Shown here one piece after another: positions 7,953-16,381 of a DNA stretch of 64,000 nucleotides. Origin of the DNA: Hymenobacter glacieicola (GTDB lineage: Bacteria > Bacteroidota > Bacteroidia > Cytophagales > Hymenobacteraceae); contig NZ_BMGS01000005.1 of NCBI RefSeq assembly GCF_014640315.1, positions 372,001 through 436,000 of the forward strand. The letters are read 5' to 3'. Position 1 is the stretch's first letter. Each line of letters begins with the position of its first letter. A program made the translations under genes and the position numbers. The notes under the pieces were generated by a model that saw only the letters and a program-made list of their open reading frames with translations, was not told the DNA's origin and searched no databases.

Positions 7953-8429
7953 ATGACTCCCGAAGAAACCGTTGATTATAACATAAAGGTTGCCTGGCAC
8001 GCCATTTCGCGGATGTATAACACGCAGGCTGCCAAGCACGACATTACCACCAGCATCGGCTTTGTGCTGCTGAACATTGATCAGGAAAACGGCACGCCCG
8101 CTACCAAGATAGCCCCGTTGCTGGGCCTGGAAACCCGTTCCCTGACGCGCATTCTACGCAGCATGGAGGAAAAGGGCCTCATCTACAAGCAGGCTGACAC
8201 CCAGGACAAGCGCTCCGTGCGCATTTTCCTGACGGAGGAAGGCCTGCGGGGCAAGGAAATTTCCCGCCAAACCGTGCGTCACTTCAACCTGAAAGTCCGG
8301 GAGAAAATCCCGCAGAACGAGTTGAACGTGTTTTTCAAGGTAGTAGCCCAGATTACGGGCATGATTGAGAGCAAAACTCTTTACGAGGATTTCAAACCGA
8401 AACCGTTACGCTCCGAGTCGCCGGCTTAG
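7953..8429 (+). CDS. MarR-family transcriptional regulator, probable regulator of the fad genes
   Basis: A 158-residue winged-helix DNA-binding protein. Seen: an N-terminal dimerisation helix, a central HTH (PATKIAPLLGLETRSLTRILRS) at about residues 48-70, the wing motif DKRSVRIFLTEEG typical of MarR at about 88-100, and a C-terminal dimerisation helix. I use the ATG at 7953; a TTG at 7938 would lie at or before the likely transcription start. The gene immediately precedes fadN, and similar palindromes lie before marR, fadN and fadE. The inference is a repressor of beta-oxidation genes with an acyl-CoA or fatty-acid ligand; the ligand is not shown by the sequence. Confidence 0.9.
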   Translation: MTPEETVDYNIKVAWHAISRMYNTQAAKHDITTSIGFVLLNIDQENGTPATKIAPLLGLETRSLTRILRSMEEKGLIYKQADTQDKRSVRIFLTEEGLRGKEISRQTVRHFNLKVREKIPQNELNVFFKVVAQITGMIESKTLYEDFKPKPLRSESPA

Positions 8430-8494
8430 CCGGGCGGCCCGGAGCACTTAGTTTGTCGCCGCCCAGCAACTCGTCGGGCGTGCGCGGTTTTAAA

Positions 8495-8512
8495 AATTCG
8501 GCATGACGAGTA
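8495..8512 (+). promoter_or_regulatory. candidate MarR operator upstream of fadN
   Basis: An imperfect palindrome, AATTCGGC-AT-GACGAGTA, matches the fadE site at 14 of 18 positions. The similarity continues into the following TAGTTTG, which may be part of the promoter -7 region. It lies 73 bp before the fadN ATG. Confidence 0.6.
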
Positions 8513-8585
8513 GTTTGCCTGCTTGGCCGGCAACGTTCAACTGACACCTAATAACTTATCTCTCACCCACTCATTCACCCCACGA

Positions 8586-10994
8586 ATGAATCGTACCATC
8601 AAAAAAGTAGCCGTACTGGGCTCCGGTGTGATGGGCTCGCGCATTGCGTGCCACTTCGCCAATATCGGCGTGCAGGTATTGCTGCTCGACATCGCGCCCA
8701 AGGAATTGCTACCCGCCGAAGAAGCCAAGGGCCTGAAGCTGGACAACCCCGCGGTGAAAAACCGCATTGTCAACAGCTCCTTGCAGGCGGCCATTGCCAG
8801 CAACCCCTCGCCGCTCTACCGCAAAACTGACGCCAGCCGCATCAAAACCGGCAACTTCGACGACAACCTCAAGGACATTGCCACCTGCGACTGGACAATT
8901 GAGGTAGTAGTAGAGCGCCTCGATATTAAAAAGAGCCTGTTTGAGCGCGTAGAGCAGTACCGCAAGCCCGGCACGCTCATTACCTCGAACACCTCGGGTA
9001 TCCCGATCCATATGATGACGGAGGGCCGCTCCGACGACTTCAAGAAGTTTTTCTGCGGCACTCACTTCTTCAACCCGCCGCGCTACCTGAAGCTGCTCGA
9101 AATCATCCCGAGCCCGGACACGGACCAAGCGGTAGTGGATTTCCTGATGCACTACGGCGACCTGTACCTGGGTAAAACCACGGTGCTGGCCAAGGACACG
9201 CCCGCCTTCATTGCTAACCGCGTGGGCGTTTTCGCCATCATGGACGTGGTGCAGGTAATGAGCCAGCTGGGTCTGTCGGTGGAGGAAGTCGACAAGCTCA
9301 CCGGCCCGGTTATCGGCCACGCCAAGTCGGCCACGTTCCGCACTTCCGACGTGGTCGGTCTGGATACGATGATCAACGTTGCTAACGGTCTGGCTCAAAA
9401 CCTACCGAATGACGAAGCCAAAGCCGTGTTCCAATTGCCGGACTTCATCAAGAAGATGGCGGAAAACAAGTGGCTGGGCGACAAAACCGGCCAGGGTTTC
9501 TACAAGAAAGTAAAAGGCGAGGGCGGCAAGTCGGAAATCCAGGCGCTTGACCTCGCTACGTTGGAATACAAGCCCAGCGCCAAGGTGAAGTTTGCTACCC
9601 TGGAAACCACCAAGCCGATTGAAAAACTGGCCGACCGGTTCAAGGTGCTCGTAGCCGGCAAAGACAAAGCCGCCGACTTCTACCGCAAAACCTTCGCGGG
9701 CCTGTTTGCCTACGTGAGCAACCGGATTCCGGAAATCACCGACTCGCTCTACAAGATTGACGACGCCCTGCGCGCCGGCTTCGGCTGGGAAATGGGTCCG
9801 TTTGAAACCTGGGACGCGCTGGGCGTGCAGAAAGGCTTGGAACTGGCCCAGGCCGAAGGTAAGACAGTAGCGCCCTGGGTAGAGGAAATGCTGGCCGCTG
9901 GCAACGCTACCTTCTACAAGGTGAGCGAGCAGGGGGTGAAGCAGTTCTACGACATCGAGAGCAAAGCTTACAAGGCTATTCCGGGGGTAGAGAACTTCAT
10001 CATCCTCGACAACCTGCGCGCTACCGGCAAAGTGCTGTGGAAAAACGCCGGGGCTTCGGTAGTGGACCTCGGCGACGGTATTCTGAACGTGGAGTTCCAC
10101 AGCAAGATGAACGCGCTGGGGTCCGATGTCATTCAGGGCTTGCTGAAAGGCGTAGAGCTGGCGGAAAAGGACTTCCGCGGCCTGGTAGTTGGCAACGACG
10201 CACCGAACTTCTCGGCCGGGGCCAACCTGGGCCTGGTGTATATGTTCGCGCTGGACCAGGAGTACGACGAGCTGAACCTGATGATTGCCCAGTTCCAGCA
10301 GGCCATGATGCGCATGCGTTACAGCTCCATTCCGGTGGTGGGTGCCCCGCACGGCCTGGCTTTGGGCGGCGGCTGCGAGCTGAACCTGCACTGCGACCGG
10401 GTAGTAGCGGCTGCCGAAACCTACATGGGCCTCGTAGAATTCGGCGTCGGCTTGATTCCAGGCGGCGGCGGCACCAAGGAAATGACCTTGCGCACCGCGG
10501 CCAAGTACGAAGAAGGGGAGCCCGAGTACAACCTGCTCCGTAACACCTTCATGACCATCAGCACGGCCAAGGTGTCGACCTCGGCGGCCGAGGCCTTCGA
10601 CCTGGGCTTTCTGCGCCGCGGCGACGAGGTAGTGGTAAACAGCAACCGCGTGATTGCGCAAGCCAAAGCCGCTGCTATTGAGCTAGCCGAGGATGGCTAT
10701 ACTCAGCCAGTGCAGAAAACCAACATCAAGGTGCAAGGCAAGGGCGCCCTCGGCATGTTCCTGACCGGCGTGCACGCCATGAAGGAAGGCCGCTATATCT
10801 CCGACCACGACGTAAAAATTGCCAACAAACTGGCCTACATCATGTGCGGCGGCGACCTGAGCAGCCCCACCGAAGTATCGGAGCAGTACCTGCTGGACCT
10901 GGAGCGCGAAGCTTTCCTCAGCCTCACCGGCGAGCGAAAAACACTGGAGCGTATCCAGAGCATTCTCACCACTGGCAAACCGCTTCGTAATTAG
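8586..10994 (+). CDS. fadN: 3-hydroxyacyl-CoA dehydrogenase / enoyl-CoA hydratase, FadN type
   Basis: A bifunctional beta-oxidation enzyme of 802 residues. It opens with the NAD-binding GSGVMG at residues 12-17, followed by the dehydrogenase core with THFFNPPRYLKLLEIIP near residue 160 holding the catalytic His and Glu, then C-terminal dehydrogenase repeats. The enoyl-CoA hydratase (crotonase) domain is at the C-terminal end: SAGANL near 542, GGGCE near 595 and a second catalytic Glu in GLVEFGV near 617. This order is the reverse of E. coli FadB and matches Bacillus FadN. The start is the ATG at 8586. It is cotranscribed at least potentially with the following four-helix-bundle gene and fadA. 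Confidence 0.92.
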   Translation: MNRTIKKVAVLGSGVMGSRIACHFANIGVQVLLLDIAPKELLPAEEAKGLKLDNPAVKNRIVNSSLQAAIASNPSPLYRKTDASRIKTGNFDDNLKDIATCDWTIEVVVERLDIKKSLFERVEQYRKPGTLITSNTSGIPIHMMTEGRSDDFKKFFCGTHFFNPPRYLKLLEIIPSPDTDQAVVDFLMHYGDLYLGKTTVLAKDTPAFIANRVGVFAIMDVVQVMSQLGLSVEEVDKLTGPVIGHAKSATFRTSDVVGLDTMINVANGLAQNLPNDEAKAVFQLPDFIKKMAENKWLGDKTGQGFYKKVKGEGGKSEIQALDLATLEYKPSAKVKFATLETTKPIEKLADRFKVLVAGKDKAADFYRKTFAGLFAYVSNRIPEITDSLYKIDDALRAGFGWEMGPFETWDALGVQKGLELAQAEGKTVAPWVEEMLAAGNATFYKVSEQGVKQFYDIESKAYKAIPGVENFIILDNLRATGKVLWKNAGASVVDLGDGILNVEFHSKMNALGSDVIQGLLKGVELAEKDFRGLVVGNDAPNFSAGANLGLVYMFALDQEYDELNLMIAQFQQAMMRMRYSSIPVVGAPHGLALGGGCELNLHCDRVVAAAETYMGLVEFGVGLIPGGGGTKEMTLRTAAKYEEGEPEYNLLRNTFMTISTAKVSTSAAEAFDLGFLRRGDEVVVNSNRVIAQAKAAAIELAEDGYTQPVQKTNIKVQGKGALGMFLTGVHAMKEGRYISDHDVKIANKLAYIMCGGDLSSPTEVSEQYLLDLEREAFLSLTGERKTLERIQSILTTGKPLRN

Positions 10995-11025
10995 AACTGA
11001 GAATTGAGAGCTTAGAACTTAGAGT
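10991..11025 (+). repeat. left heptamer array of the inverted pair around the S23-type gene
   Basis: Five tandem degenerate 7-bp words of form TKAGARN (first TTAGAAC, last TTAGAGT) run without gaps. The array begins at the fadN stop codon, which it overlaps, and ends 8 bp before the ATG at 11034. It pairs imperfectly (about 28 of 35) with the array at 11410-11444. Confidence 0.85.
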
Positions 11026-11033
11026 TGTTCTGT

Positions 11034-11402
11034 ATGGTAAGTCGGCATCGGTTTCGGGATTTAAAAATCTGGCAGAAGGCGATGCTGATTACCAAGCTCA
11101 CTTACCAATGCTGCGCCATGTTTCCGCCCGATGAACGGTTTGGGCTAACGTCGCAGATGCGTCGGGCAGCTGTTTCTATCCCTTCCAACATTGCTGAAGG
11201 AGCAGGACGCGGCTCGGCCAAGGATTTCAGTCAGTTTCTCTCAATTGCCACCGGTTCGGCTTACGAGTTAGAGACACAGTTTCTATTAGCTGCTGAGTTC
11301 GGCTACCTGGATGAAATTCGACTGCAAGCTGCGGTAAGTGAGTTAGTAGAACTACAAAAGATGCTCTACGGCTTTCAAAAAAGTCTTCAACCTGAGAACT
11401 AA
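11034..11402 (+). CDS. four-helix-bundle protein, 23S rRNA intervening-sequence (S23/IVP) family
   Basis: A 122-residue helical protein. Seen: FRDLKIWQKAM at the start, then FPPDERFGLTSQMRRAAVSIPSNIAEG in the middle, then FSQFLSIATGSAYELETQF, which are the signature segments of the S23p/IVP family. In Leptospira and Coxiella such proteins are encoded in the loop of rRNA intervening sequences. Here the gene sits between fadN and fadA and is bracketed by inverted heptamer arrays at 10991-11025 and 11410-11444. The ATG at 11034 is preferred over the TTG at 11025. Its biochemical role is unknown; its presence in a fatty-acid operon has no metabolic logic and suggests insertion. Confidence 0.9.
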   Translation: MVSRHRFRDLKIWQKAMLITKLTYQCCAMFPPDERFGLTSQMRRAAVSIPSNIAEGAGRGSAKDFSQFLSIATGSAYELETQFLLAAEFGYLDEIRLQAAVSELVELQKMLYGFQKSLQPEN

Positions 11403-11409
11403 CCACCAG

Positions 11410-11444
11410 AGTCTAAGCTCTAAGTTCTCACCTCTAACTTCTAA
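11410..11444 (+). repeat. right heptamer array of the inverted pair around the S23-type gene
   Basis: Five tandem 7-bp words on the plus strand of form NYTCTMA (first AGTCTAA, last CTTCTAA), the reverse complement of the left array's word. It ends 4 bp before the fadA ATG, so almost all of the fadN-fadA spacer is element. Confidence 0.85.
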
Positions 11445-11448
11445 AAAC

Positions 11449-12627
11449 ATGAACGCATATATCGTAGCTGGTTACCGCACGGCCGTGGGCAAAGCCACCC
11501 GCGGCGGTTTCCGCTTCACCCGCCCCGATGACCTCGCCGCCGACGTTATCAAGCACCTGGTAGCTTCCGTGCCTGCCCTCGACCCTTCGCGCATCGATGA
11601 TGTGATGGTGGGCAACGCCGTGCCGGAAGCCGAGCAAGGCCTGCAAATGGGCCGCCTGATTTCGCTCCTGGCTCTGCCCATGAACGTCTCGGGCCTCATT
11701 GTGAACCGCTACTGCGGCTCCGGCGTGGAAACCATTGCCATGGCCGCCAGCAAAATCACGGCCGGCATGGCCGACTGCATCGTGGCCGGTGGCACCGAGA
11801 GCATGAGCATGGTGCCCACCGTAGGCTGGAAAACGGTGCCGAATTATAAACTGGCCCAGCAGCACCCCGATTACTACCTCGGCATGGGCCTCACGGCCGA
11901 AGCCGTAGCGCAGGATTACAAAGTGTCGCGCGAGGACCAGGACCAGTTTGCCTACAACTCCCACCAGAAGGCCATCAAGGCCATTCAGGCCGGCAAGTTC
12001 AAGGAGCAGATTGTGCCCATCACGGTAGAGGAAACCTACCTCGACCAGGCCACCGGCAAAAAGAAAACCCGCTCCTACGTAGTGGACACCGACGAAGGTC
12101 CCCGTGCGGATACCTCCTTGGAAGCCCTAGCCAAGCTGCGTCCGGTATTCGCTGCCAATGGCTCCGTAACGGCTGGTAACTCCTCGCAGACCTCCGACGG
12201 TGCGGCTTTCGTGCTGGTGATGTCGGAGCGCATGGTGAAGGAGCTGAACCTGGAGCCCATTGCCCGCATGATTACCTACGCCACCGAGGGCATCGACCCG
12301 CGCATCATGGGTATGGGCCCGATCAAGGCCATTCCGAAGGCTCTGAAGCAGGCCGGCATGAAGCTCGACGACATTGACCTGATTGAGCTAAACGAGGCCT
12401 TCGCCTCCCAGTCCATTGCCATTACCCGCGAGCTGAACATCGACGAGAGCAAACTGAACGTGAACGGCGGCGCCATTGCCCTCGGTCACCCGCTGGGCTG
12501 CTCCGGCGCTAAGCTCAGCATTCAGCTGTTCCATGAGTTGCGCGAGCGGGGTAAGAAGTACGGCATGGTAACCGCCTGCGTAGGCGGCGGCCAAGGCGTA
12601 GCCGGCATCTACGAGCTACTGAAATAA
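11449..12627 (+). CDS. fadA: acetyl-CoA C-acyltransferase (3-ketoacyl-CoA thiolase)
   Basis: Last step of the beta-oxidation spiral: thiolysis of 3-ketoacyl-CoA to acetyl-CoA and a shortened acyl-CoA. It is 392 residues, the normal thiolase length. The nucleophilic Cys lies in NRYCGSG (about residue 89), the His in GHPLGCSG (about 346) and the acid/base Cys in CVGGGQG (about 377). Gene order fadN-fadA-fadE matches the Bacillus fadNAE operon. It has no MarR-type site of its own and probably depends on the fadN promoter, with the S23-type gene and its hairpin in the transcript between them. Confidence 0.95.
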   Translation: MNAYIVAGYRTAVGKATRGGFRFTRPDDLAADVIKHLVASVPALDPSRIDDVMVGNAVPEAEQGLQMGRLISLLALPMNVSGLIVNRYCGSGVETIAMAASKITAGMADCIVAGGTESMSMVPTVGWKTVPNYKLAQQHPDYYLGMGLTAEAVAQDYKVSREDQDQFAYNSHQKAIKAIQAGKFKEQIVPITVEETYLDQATGKKKTRSYVVDTDEGPRADTSLEALAKLRPVFAANGSVTAGNSSQTSDGAAFVLVMSERMVKELNLEPIARMITYATEGIDPRIMGMGPIKAIPKALKQAGMKLDDIDLIELNEAFASQSIAITRELNIDESKLNVNGGAIALGHPLGCSGAKLSIQLFHELRERGKKYGMVTACVGGGQGVAGIYELLK

Positions 12628-12628
12628 T

Positions 12629-12703
12629 GTAACGCGCAGTTTCACTTCGAGACCACAAGAACGATTACAACCTCCGTAGCCGCGAAGTGAAACTGCGCGT
12701 TGC
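12629..12703. repeat. 21-bp near-perfect inverted repeat after fadA
   Basis: Arms at 12629-12649 and 12683-12703 match at 20 of 21 positions (core AACGCGCAGTTTCACTTCG) around a 33-bp loop. It starts just after the fadA stop and precedes the terminator. It does not share the GTCAT ends of the other long inverted repeats in the window. Confidence 0.8.
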
Positions 12704-12705
12704 AT

Positions 12706-12746
12706 GCCGAAAGAAAACCCCGTAGCAGTCGGGGTTTTCTTTCGGC
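12706..12746 (+). terminator. terminator of the fadN-fadA transcript
   Basis: A perfect 16-bp stem, 12706-12721 with 12731-12746, and a 9-base loop. The descending arm carries TTTTCTTT rather than a clean T-tail, so it could work in either direction. Confidence 0.7.
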
Positions 12747-12750
12747 TAAG

Positions 12751-12768
12751 TACTCGGCAAGCATACCA
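12751..12768 (+). promoter_or_regulatory. candidate MarR operator, distal fadE site
   Basis: TACTCGGC-AA-GCATACCA matches the proximal fadE site at 12 of 18 positions. It combines the TACTCGGC half-site of fadE with the GCATA half-site of marR, which ties the two forms together. It is 69 bp upstream of the proximal site. Confidence 0.5.
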
Positions 12769-12819
12769 AATTTTCTTATCTTTCCGTACGACAAACCACT
12801 GGGCTGCTTTGGCTCATAA

Positions 12820-12837
12820 TACTCGGCTTGCCGAGTA
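12820..12837 (+). promoter_or_regulatory. candidate MarR operator, proximal fadE site
   Basis: TACTCGGC-TT-GCCGAGTA is an 18-bp palindrome with perfect 8-bp arms, the best of the four sites. It is followed by AGTTTG and lies 54 bp before the fadE ATG. Confidence 0.65.
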
Positions 12838-12890
12838 GTTTGTCTTCGTTTTCGACTTTAAATCTCCCACATCAATACCTCATCCTAGCC

Positions 12891-14678
12891 ATGGAAGTAA
12901 CCAACAAGCTTGTGAAAGGCGGCGAGTTCATTATCAAGGAAACCGCTGCGCAGGACGTATTCACCCCCGCCGATTTTTCGGAGGAGCAGAACATGATGCA
13001 CCAGACGGCCCTGGACTTCGTGGAAAAGGAAGTGCAGCCTTTGCTGGAGCGCCTCGATAACCACGAAGAAGGCCTCATGCGCGGCCTGATGGAAAAAGCC
13101 GGCGAGCTGGGCCTGTTCGGGGTGAGCATTCCGGAGCAGTACGGCGGGCTGGACATGGACTTTACTACCTCCCTGCGCGTGACGGAAGGCGTGGGCGGCG
13201 GCCACTCGTTCCCGGTGGCCTTCGCGGCCCATACGGGCATTGCCATGCTACCTATTCTGTACTTCGGTAACGAGGATCAGAAGGCTAAGTATCTGCCCGG
13301 CCTGACTAGCGGGGAGCTGATGGGTGCCTACTGCCTCACCGAGCCCGGCTCCGGTTCCGATGCGCTGGGGGCCAAAACCAAAGCCATGCCTACTGAGGAC
13401 GGCGAGCATTACGTGCTCAACGGCCAGAAAATGTGGATTACGAACGGTGGTTTTGCCGACGTATTCATTGTGTTTGCGCAGGTAGACGGCGACAAGTTTA
13501 CGGGCTTCATTGTAGAGCGCAACACGCCCGGCTTGAGCCTCGGCAACGAGGAGCACAAGATGGGCATCAAAGGCTCCTCGACCCGTCAGGTGTTCCTCTC
13601 GGATGTGAAAGTGCCGAAGTCGGCCGTGCTGGGCGAGATTGGCAAGGGCCACCTCATTGCTTTCAACATCCTGAACATTGGCCGCATTAAGCTGGCGGCG
13701 GCTTGCTTGGGCGCTACCAAAATGGCGGCCACGCTGAGCGTGAAATATGCCAACGAGCGGGTACAGTTCAAGCTGCCCATCAGCAAGTTCGGCGCTATTA
13801 AGTACAAGCTGGCCCAGCAGGCCGTGCGCATCTACGCCGTCGAGTCGGCTATTTACCGCGCCGGCATGGACATTGCCCGCATGGAGCAGGAGCTGCTGGC
13901 CAAAGGCCAGAGCCACAACGAGGCCCTGCTGGGTGCCGCCCGCGAATTTGCCGTGGAGTGCGCCATTCTGAAGGTAGAAGGCTCCGAGGTGCTGGACTAC
14001 GTAGTGGACGAAGGCGTGCAGGTGTACGGCGGCTACGGCTTCTCGGCCGACTACCCCATGGACCGCGCCTACCGTGACTCGCGCATCAACCGCATCTTCG
14101 AGGGCACCAACGAAATCAACCGCATGCTGGCCGTGGACATGATCCTGAAAAAGGCCATGAAAGGCGAGCTGGATTTGATGGGCCCGGCCCAAGCGGTTCA
14201 GCAAGAGTTGATGGCCATTCCGGACTTTAACCTGGAAGAAGAAACCGGCCTGTTTGCCGCCGAGAAAAAGACCATCCAGAAGCTGAAGAAGGCCATCCTG
14301 ATGGTAGCGGGCACGGCCGTGCAGAAGTACATGAACTCCCTGGCCAAAGAGCAGGAGGTACTGATGAACATTGCCGATATGGCCATCAAGGTGTACACCG
14401 CTGAAAGCACGCTGCTGCGCGTGGAGAAAGAAGCGGGCGTGAAAGGCGAGGAGGCGTTGGCCACTCAAATTGACATTGCCCGCGTGTACCTCTACGACAC
14501 GGTGGACCTGGTAAACAAGTTCGGTAAGGATGCCATTGCCTCCATGACGGAAGGCGACGAGCAGCGCCTGCTGGCCATGGGCCTGAAGCGCTTCACCAAA
14601 GCCGACCTCTACAACGCCAAAGACGCCCGCCGCCGCATCGCCGACGTGCTGATTGCCGCCAACGAGTACGTATACTAA
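12891..14678 (+). CDS. fadE: acyl-CoA dehydrogenase, long FadE/YusJ type
   Basis: FAD enzyme for the first oxidation of acyl-CoA, passing electrons to ETF. It is 595 residues, about 200 longer than short-chain acyl-CoA dehydrogenases because of a C-terminal helical extension, like Bacillus FadE and mitochondrial VLCAD. Seen: the FAD/acyl-binding region AYCLTEPGSGSDA, MWITNGGFADVF, GIKGSSTRQV, and RIFEGTNEINR holding the likely catalytic Glu at about residue 404. I choose the ATG at 12891; the longer frame from 12828 would run through the candidate operator. It has its own promoter region with two MarR-type sites. Confidence 0.94.
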   Translation: MEVTNKLVKGGEFIIKETAAQDVFTPADFSEEQNMMHQTALDFVEKEVQPLLERLDNHEEGLMRGLMEKAGELGLFGVSIPEQYGGLDMDFTTSLRVTEGVGGGHSFPVAFAAHTGIAMLPILYFGNEDQKAKYLPGLTSGELMGAYCLTEPGSGSDALGAKTKAMPTEDGEHYVLNGQKMWITNGGFADVFIVFAQVDGDKFTGFIVERNTPGLSLGNEEHKMGIKGSSTRQVFLSDVKVPKSAVLGEIGKGHLIAFNILNIGRIKLAAACLGATKMAATLSVKYANERVQFKLPISKFGAIKYKLAQQAVRIYAVESAIYRAGMDIARMEQELLAKGQSHNEALLGAAREFAVECAILKVEGSEVLDYVVDEGVQVYGGYGFSADYPMDRAYRDSRINRIFEGTNEINRMLAVDMILKKAMKGELDLMGPAQAVQQELMAIPDFNLEEETGLFAAEKKTIQKLKKAILMVAGTAVQKYMNSLAKEQEVLMNIADMAIKVYTAESTLLRVEKEAGVKGEEALATQIDIARVYLYDTVDLVNKFGKDAIASMTEGDEQRLLAMGLKRFTKADLYNAKDARRRIADVLIAANEYVY

Positions 14679-14753
14679 ACCACTGCTTTATCGGGTACAC
14701 GGAAGGGGTAGGGCTGCTGGCAGGCGGCTCTCTGGCCCAGGTTCCCGGTGCGT

Positions 14754-14787
14754 AAAAAGCCACTCCCAATTTTGGGGGTGGCTTTTT
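14754..14787 (+). terminator. terminator of fadE
   Basis: AAAAAGCCACTCCCAA pairs with GGGGGTGGCTTTTTT with one mismatch and a T-run. Confidence 0.85.
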
Positions 14788-14909
14788 TGTTGGCCAGTTC
14801 ACTTCACCTGCCAGACAACTCGGTGTTGGGAATGGATTGCCCTGACGCAACGCGGGGCTTATCCCAACCGTTGCATGATGCACTACCCACCGTTAACCTC
14901 CCACTTCTT

Positions 14910-16340
14910 ATGAGCAACGCCAACGAGCAAGTAAAAGGCAAGGACTTTTACGAGAGTGTGCTGCGTTTTTATGACCATGCAGCCAGTTTCTCGAAACTGG
15001 ACCCCGGTATCATTGCCCAGATTCGGGTGTGCAACAGCATCTACAAGGTGAACTTCCCGGTGGAGGTAGATGGGCGCGTGCAGGTATTCGAAGGCATTCG
15101 GGTGCAGCACAGCCACCATAAGCTGCCCAGCAAGGGTGGCATCCGCTACAGCGTGTACGTAGATGAGGAAGAGGTAATGGCCTTGGCTACCCTGATGACC
15201 TTCAAGTGCGCTCTGGTTGATGTGCCGTTTGGTGGGGCAAAGGGGGGCGTGAAAATCAATCCGCGGACTACCCCGGTGCACATCCTGGAACGCGTCACGC
15301 GCCGTTACGCCAGTGAGCTAATCAAGAAAAACCTGATTGGCCCCGGCATGGATGTACCCGCTCCCGACTACGGCACGGGTAGCCGCGAAATGGCCTGGAT
15401 TGCCGATACCTATATGACCTTTAAATACGGCGACACCAACGCCCTAGGCTGCGTAACGGGCAAGCCGGTGGGCCAGGGTGGCATTCGGGGCCGGACGGAA
15501 GCAACGGGCCTGGGTGTGTTCTACGGGCTGCGCGAACTGCTGCTAGACGAGCCCATGCTTAAGAAAATAGGGCTGAGTAGCGGCATTGCTGGCAAGCGCA
15601 TCATTGTGCAGGGCCTAGGCAACGTGGGGTTTTACGCCGCCCACTTCTGCCAGGAGGCTGGGGCCTTGATTACAGGTATTGCCGAGCGGGAAGGAGGTAT
15701 TTTTAGCGCCAATGGGCTGGACGTAGCAGCCGTGTTCAAACACCGGGAGGCTACGGGCTCTATCCTGGGCTTCGCGGGCGCGGAAGACGTAGAAAATTCG
15801 CTGGACTTGCTGGAGCGGGAGTGCGACGTGCTGCTGCCGGCGGCCCTAGAAAACCAGATACACGAGGGCAACGCAGCCAACATCAAAGCTAAAATTATTG
15901 CCGAGGGCGCAAACGGTCCTACCACCCAGAGCGCCGAGAAGATCCTGCTGGAGCGCGGCGTCGTGATTCTGCCTGACCTTTACCTCAATGCCGGCGGCGT
16001 AACCGTGTCGTACTTCGAATGGCTGAAAAACCTTTCTAACGTGCGCTTCGGCCGGATGGGGAAGCGCGCTGAGGAAGGAGCCATGCGCCGCCTGGTAGCC
16101 ACCATTGAACGCACCACAGGTAAAACTATTACCCCTGAGGAGCGCCAGCTCATTGTGCACGGAGCCGACGAAATTGACTTGGTGCGGTCCGGCCTGGAGG
16201 ACACCATGATTACCGCCTACCAGAACATCCGCAAAGTGATGGACGAGGTGCCCGGCATTGCGGACTTACGCACGGCGGCCTTCTACAGCGCCATCGAGAA
16301 GATTGGAGTTAGCTACCAGTCGCTGGGCATCTTCCCGTAA
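14910..16340 (+). CDS. Glu/Leu/Phe/Val dehydrogenase (glutamate dehydrogenase)
   Basis: Catalyses reversible oxidative deamination of glutamate to 2-oxoglutarate (or of a related amino acid; the subfamily is not certain). It is 476 residues. The catalytic Lys lies in [14 protein letters not shown] near residue 110, the substrate/hinge motif [18 protein letters not shown] near 145-160, and the Rossmann motif [12 protein letters not shown] near 232. I use the ATG at 14910 ([10 protein letters not shown]); the in-frame extension to 14748 runs through the fadE terminator and is not coding. No adjacent partner gene. Confidence 0.92.
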   Translation: MSNANEQVKGKDFYESVLRFYDHAASFSKLDPGIIAQIRVCNSIYKVNFPVEVDGRVQVFEGIRVQHSHHKLPSKGGIRYSVYVDEEEVMALATLMTFKCALVDVPFGGAKGGVKINPRTTPVHILERVTRRYASELIKKNLIGPGMDVPAPDYGTGSREMAWIADTYMTFKYGDTNALGCVTGKPVGQGGIRGRTEATGLGVFYGLRELLLDEPMLKKIGLSSGIAGKRIIVQGLGNVGFYAAHFCQEAGALITGIAEREGGIFSANGLDVAAVFKHREATGSILGFAGAEDVENSLDLLERECDVLLPAALENQIHEGNAANIKAKIIAEGANGPTTQSAEKILLERGVVILPDLYLNAGGVTVSYFEWLKNLSNVRFGRMGKRAEEGAMRRLVATIERTTGKTITPEERQLIVHGADEIDLVRSGLEDTMITAYQNIRKVMDEVPGIADLRTAAFYSAIEKIGVSYQSLGIFP

Positions 16341-16381
16341 CCGTCGGTCAGTGCCAAGCGGTGTGAACCGTGAATTAGAAG

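Noticed and set aside
9402..10661. A 419-residue open frame on the minus strand opposite fadN
   Set aside because: GC-rich third positions of the sense gene create long antisense frames; the product is His/Val/Gln-rich without domain signals and the sense gene is unmistakable.
10991..11444. Heptamer arrays as a CRISPR array
   Set aside because: The period is 7 bp, there are no spacers and the array inverts; no cas genes are present.
12828..12890. N-terminal extension of fadE
   Set aside because: It would place coding sequence over the palindromic operator, and the family alignment begins at MEVTNK.
13248..14468. A 406-residue minus-strand frame opposite fadE
   Set aside because: Shadow of the fadE reading frame.
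14748..14909. N-terminal extension of glutamate dehydrogenase
   Set aside because: It would cover the fadE terminator, and the family N-terminus fits the ATG at 14910.
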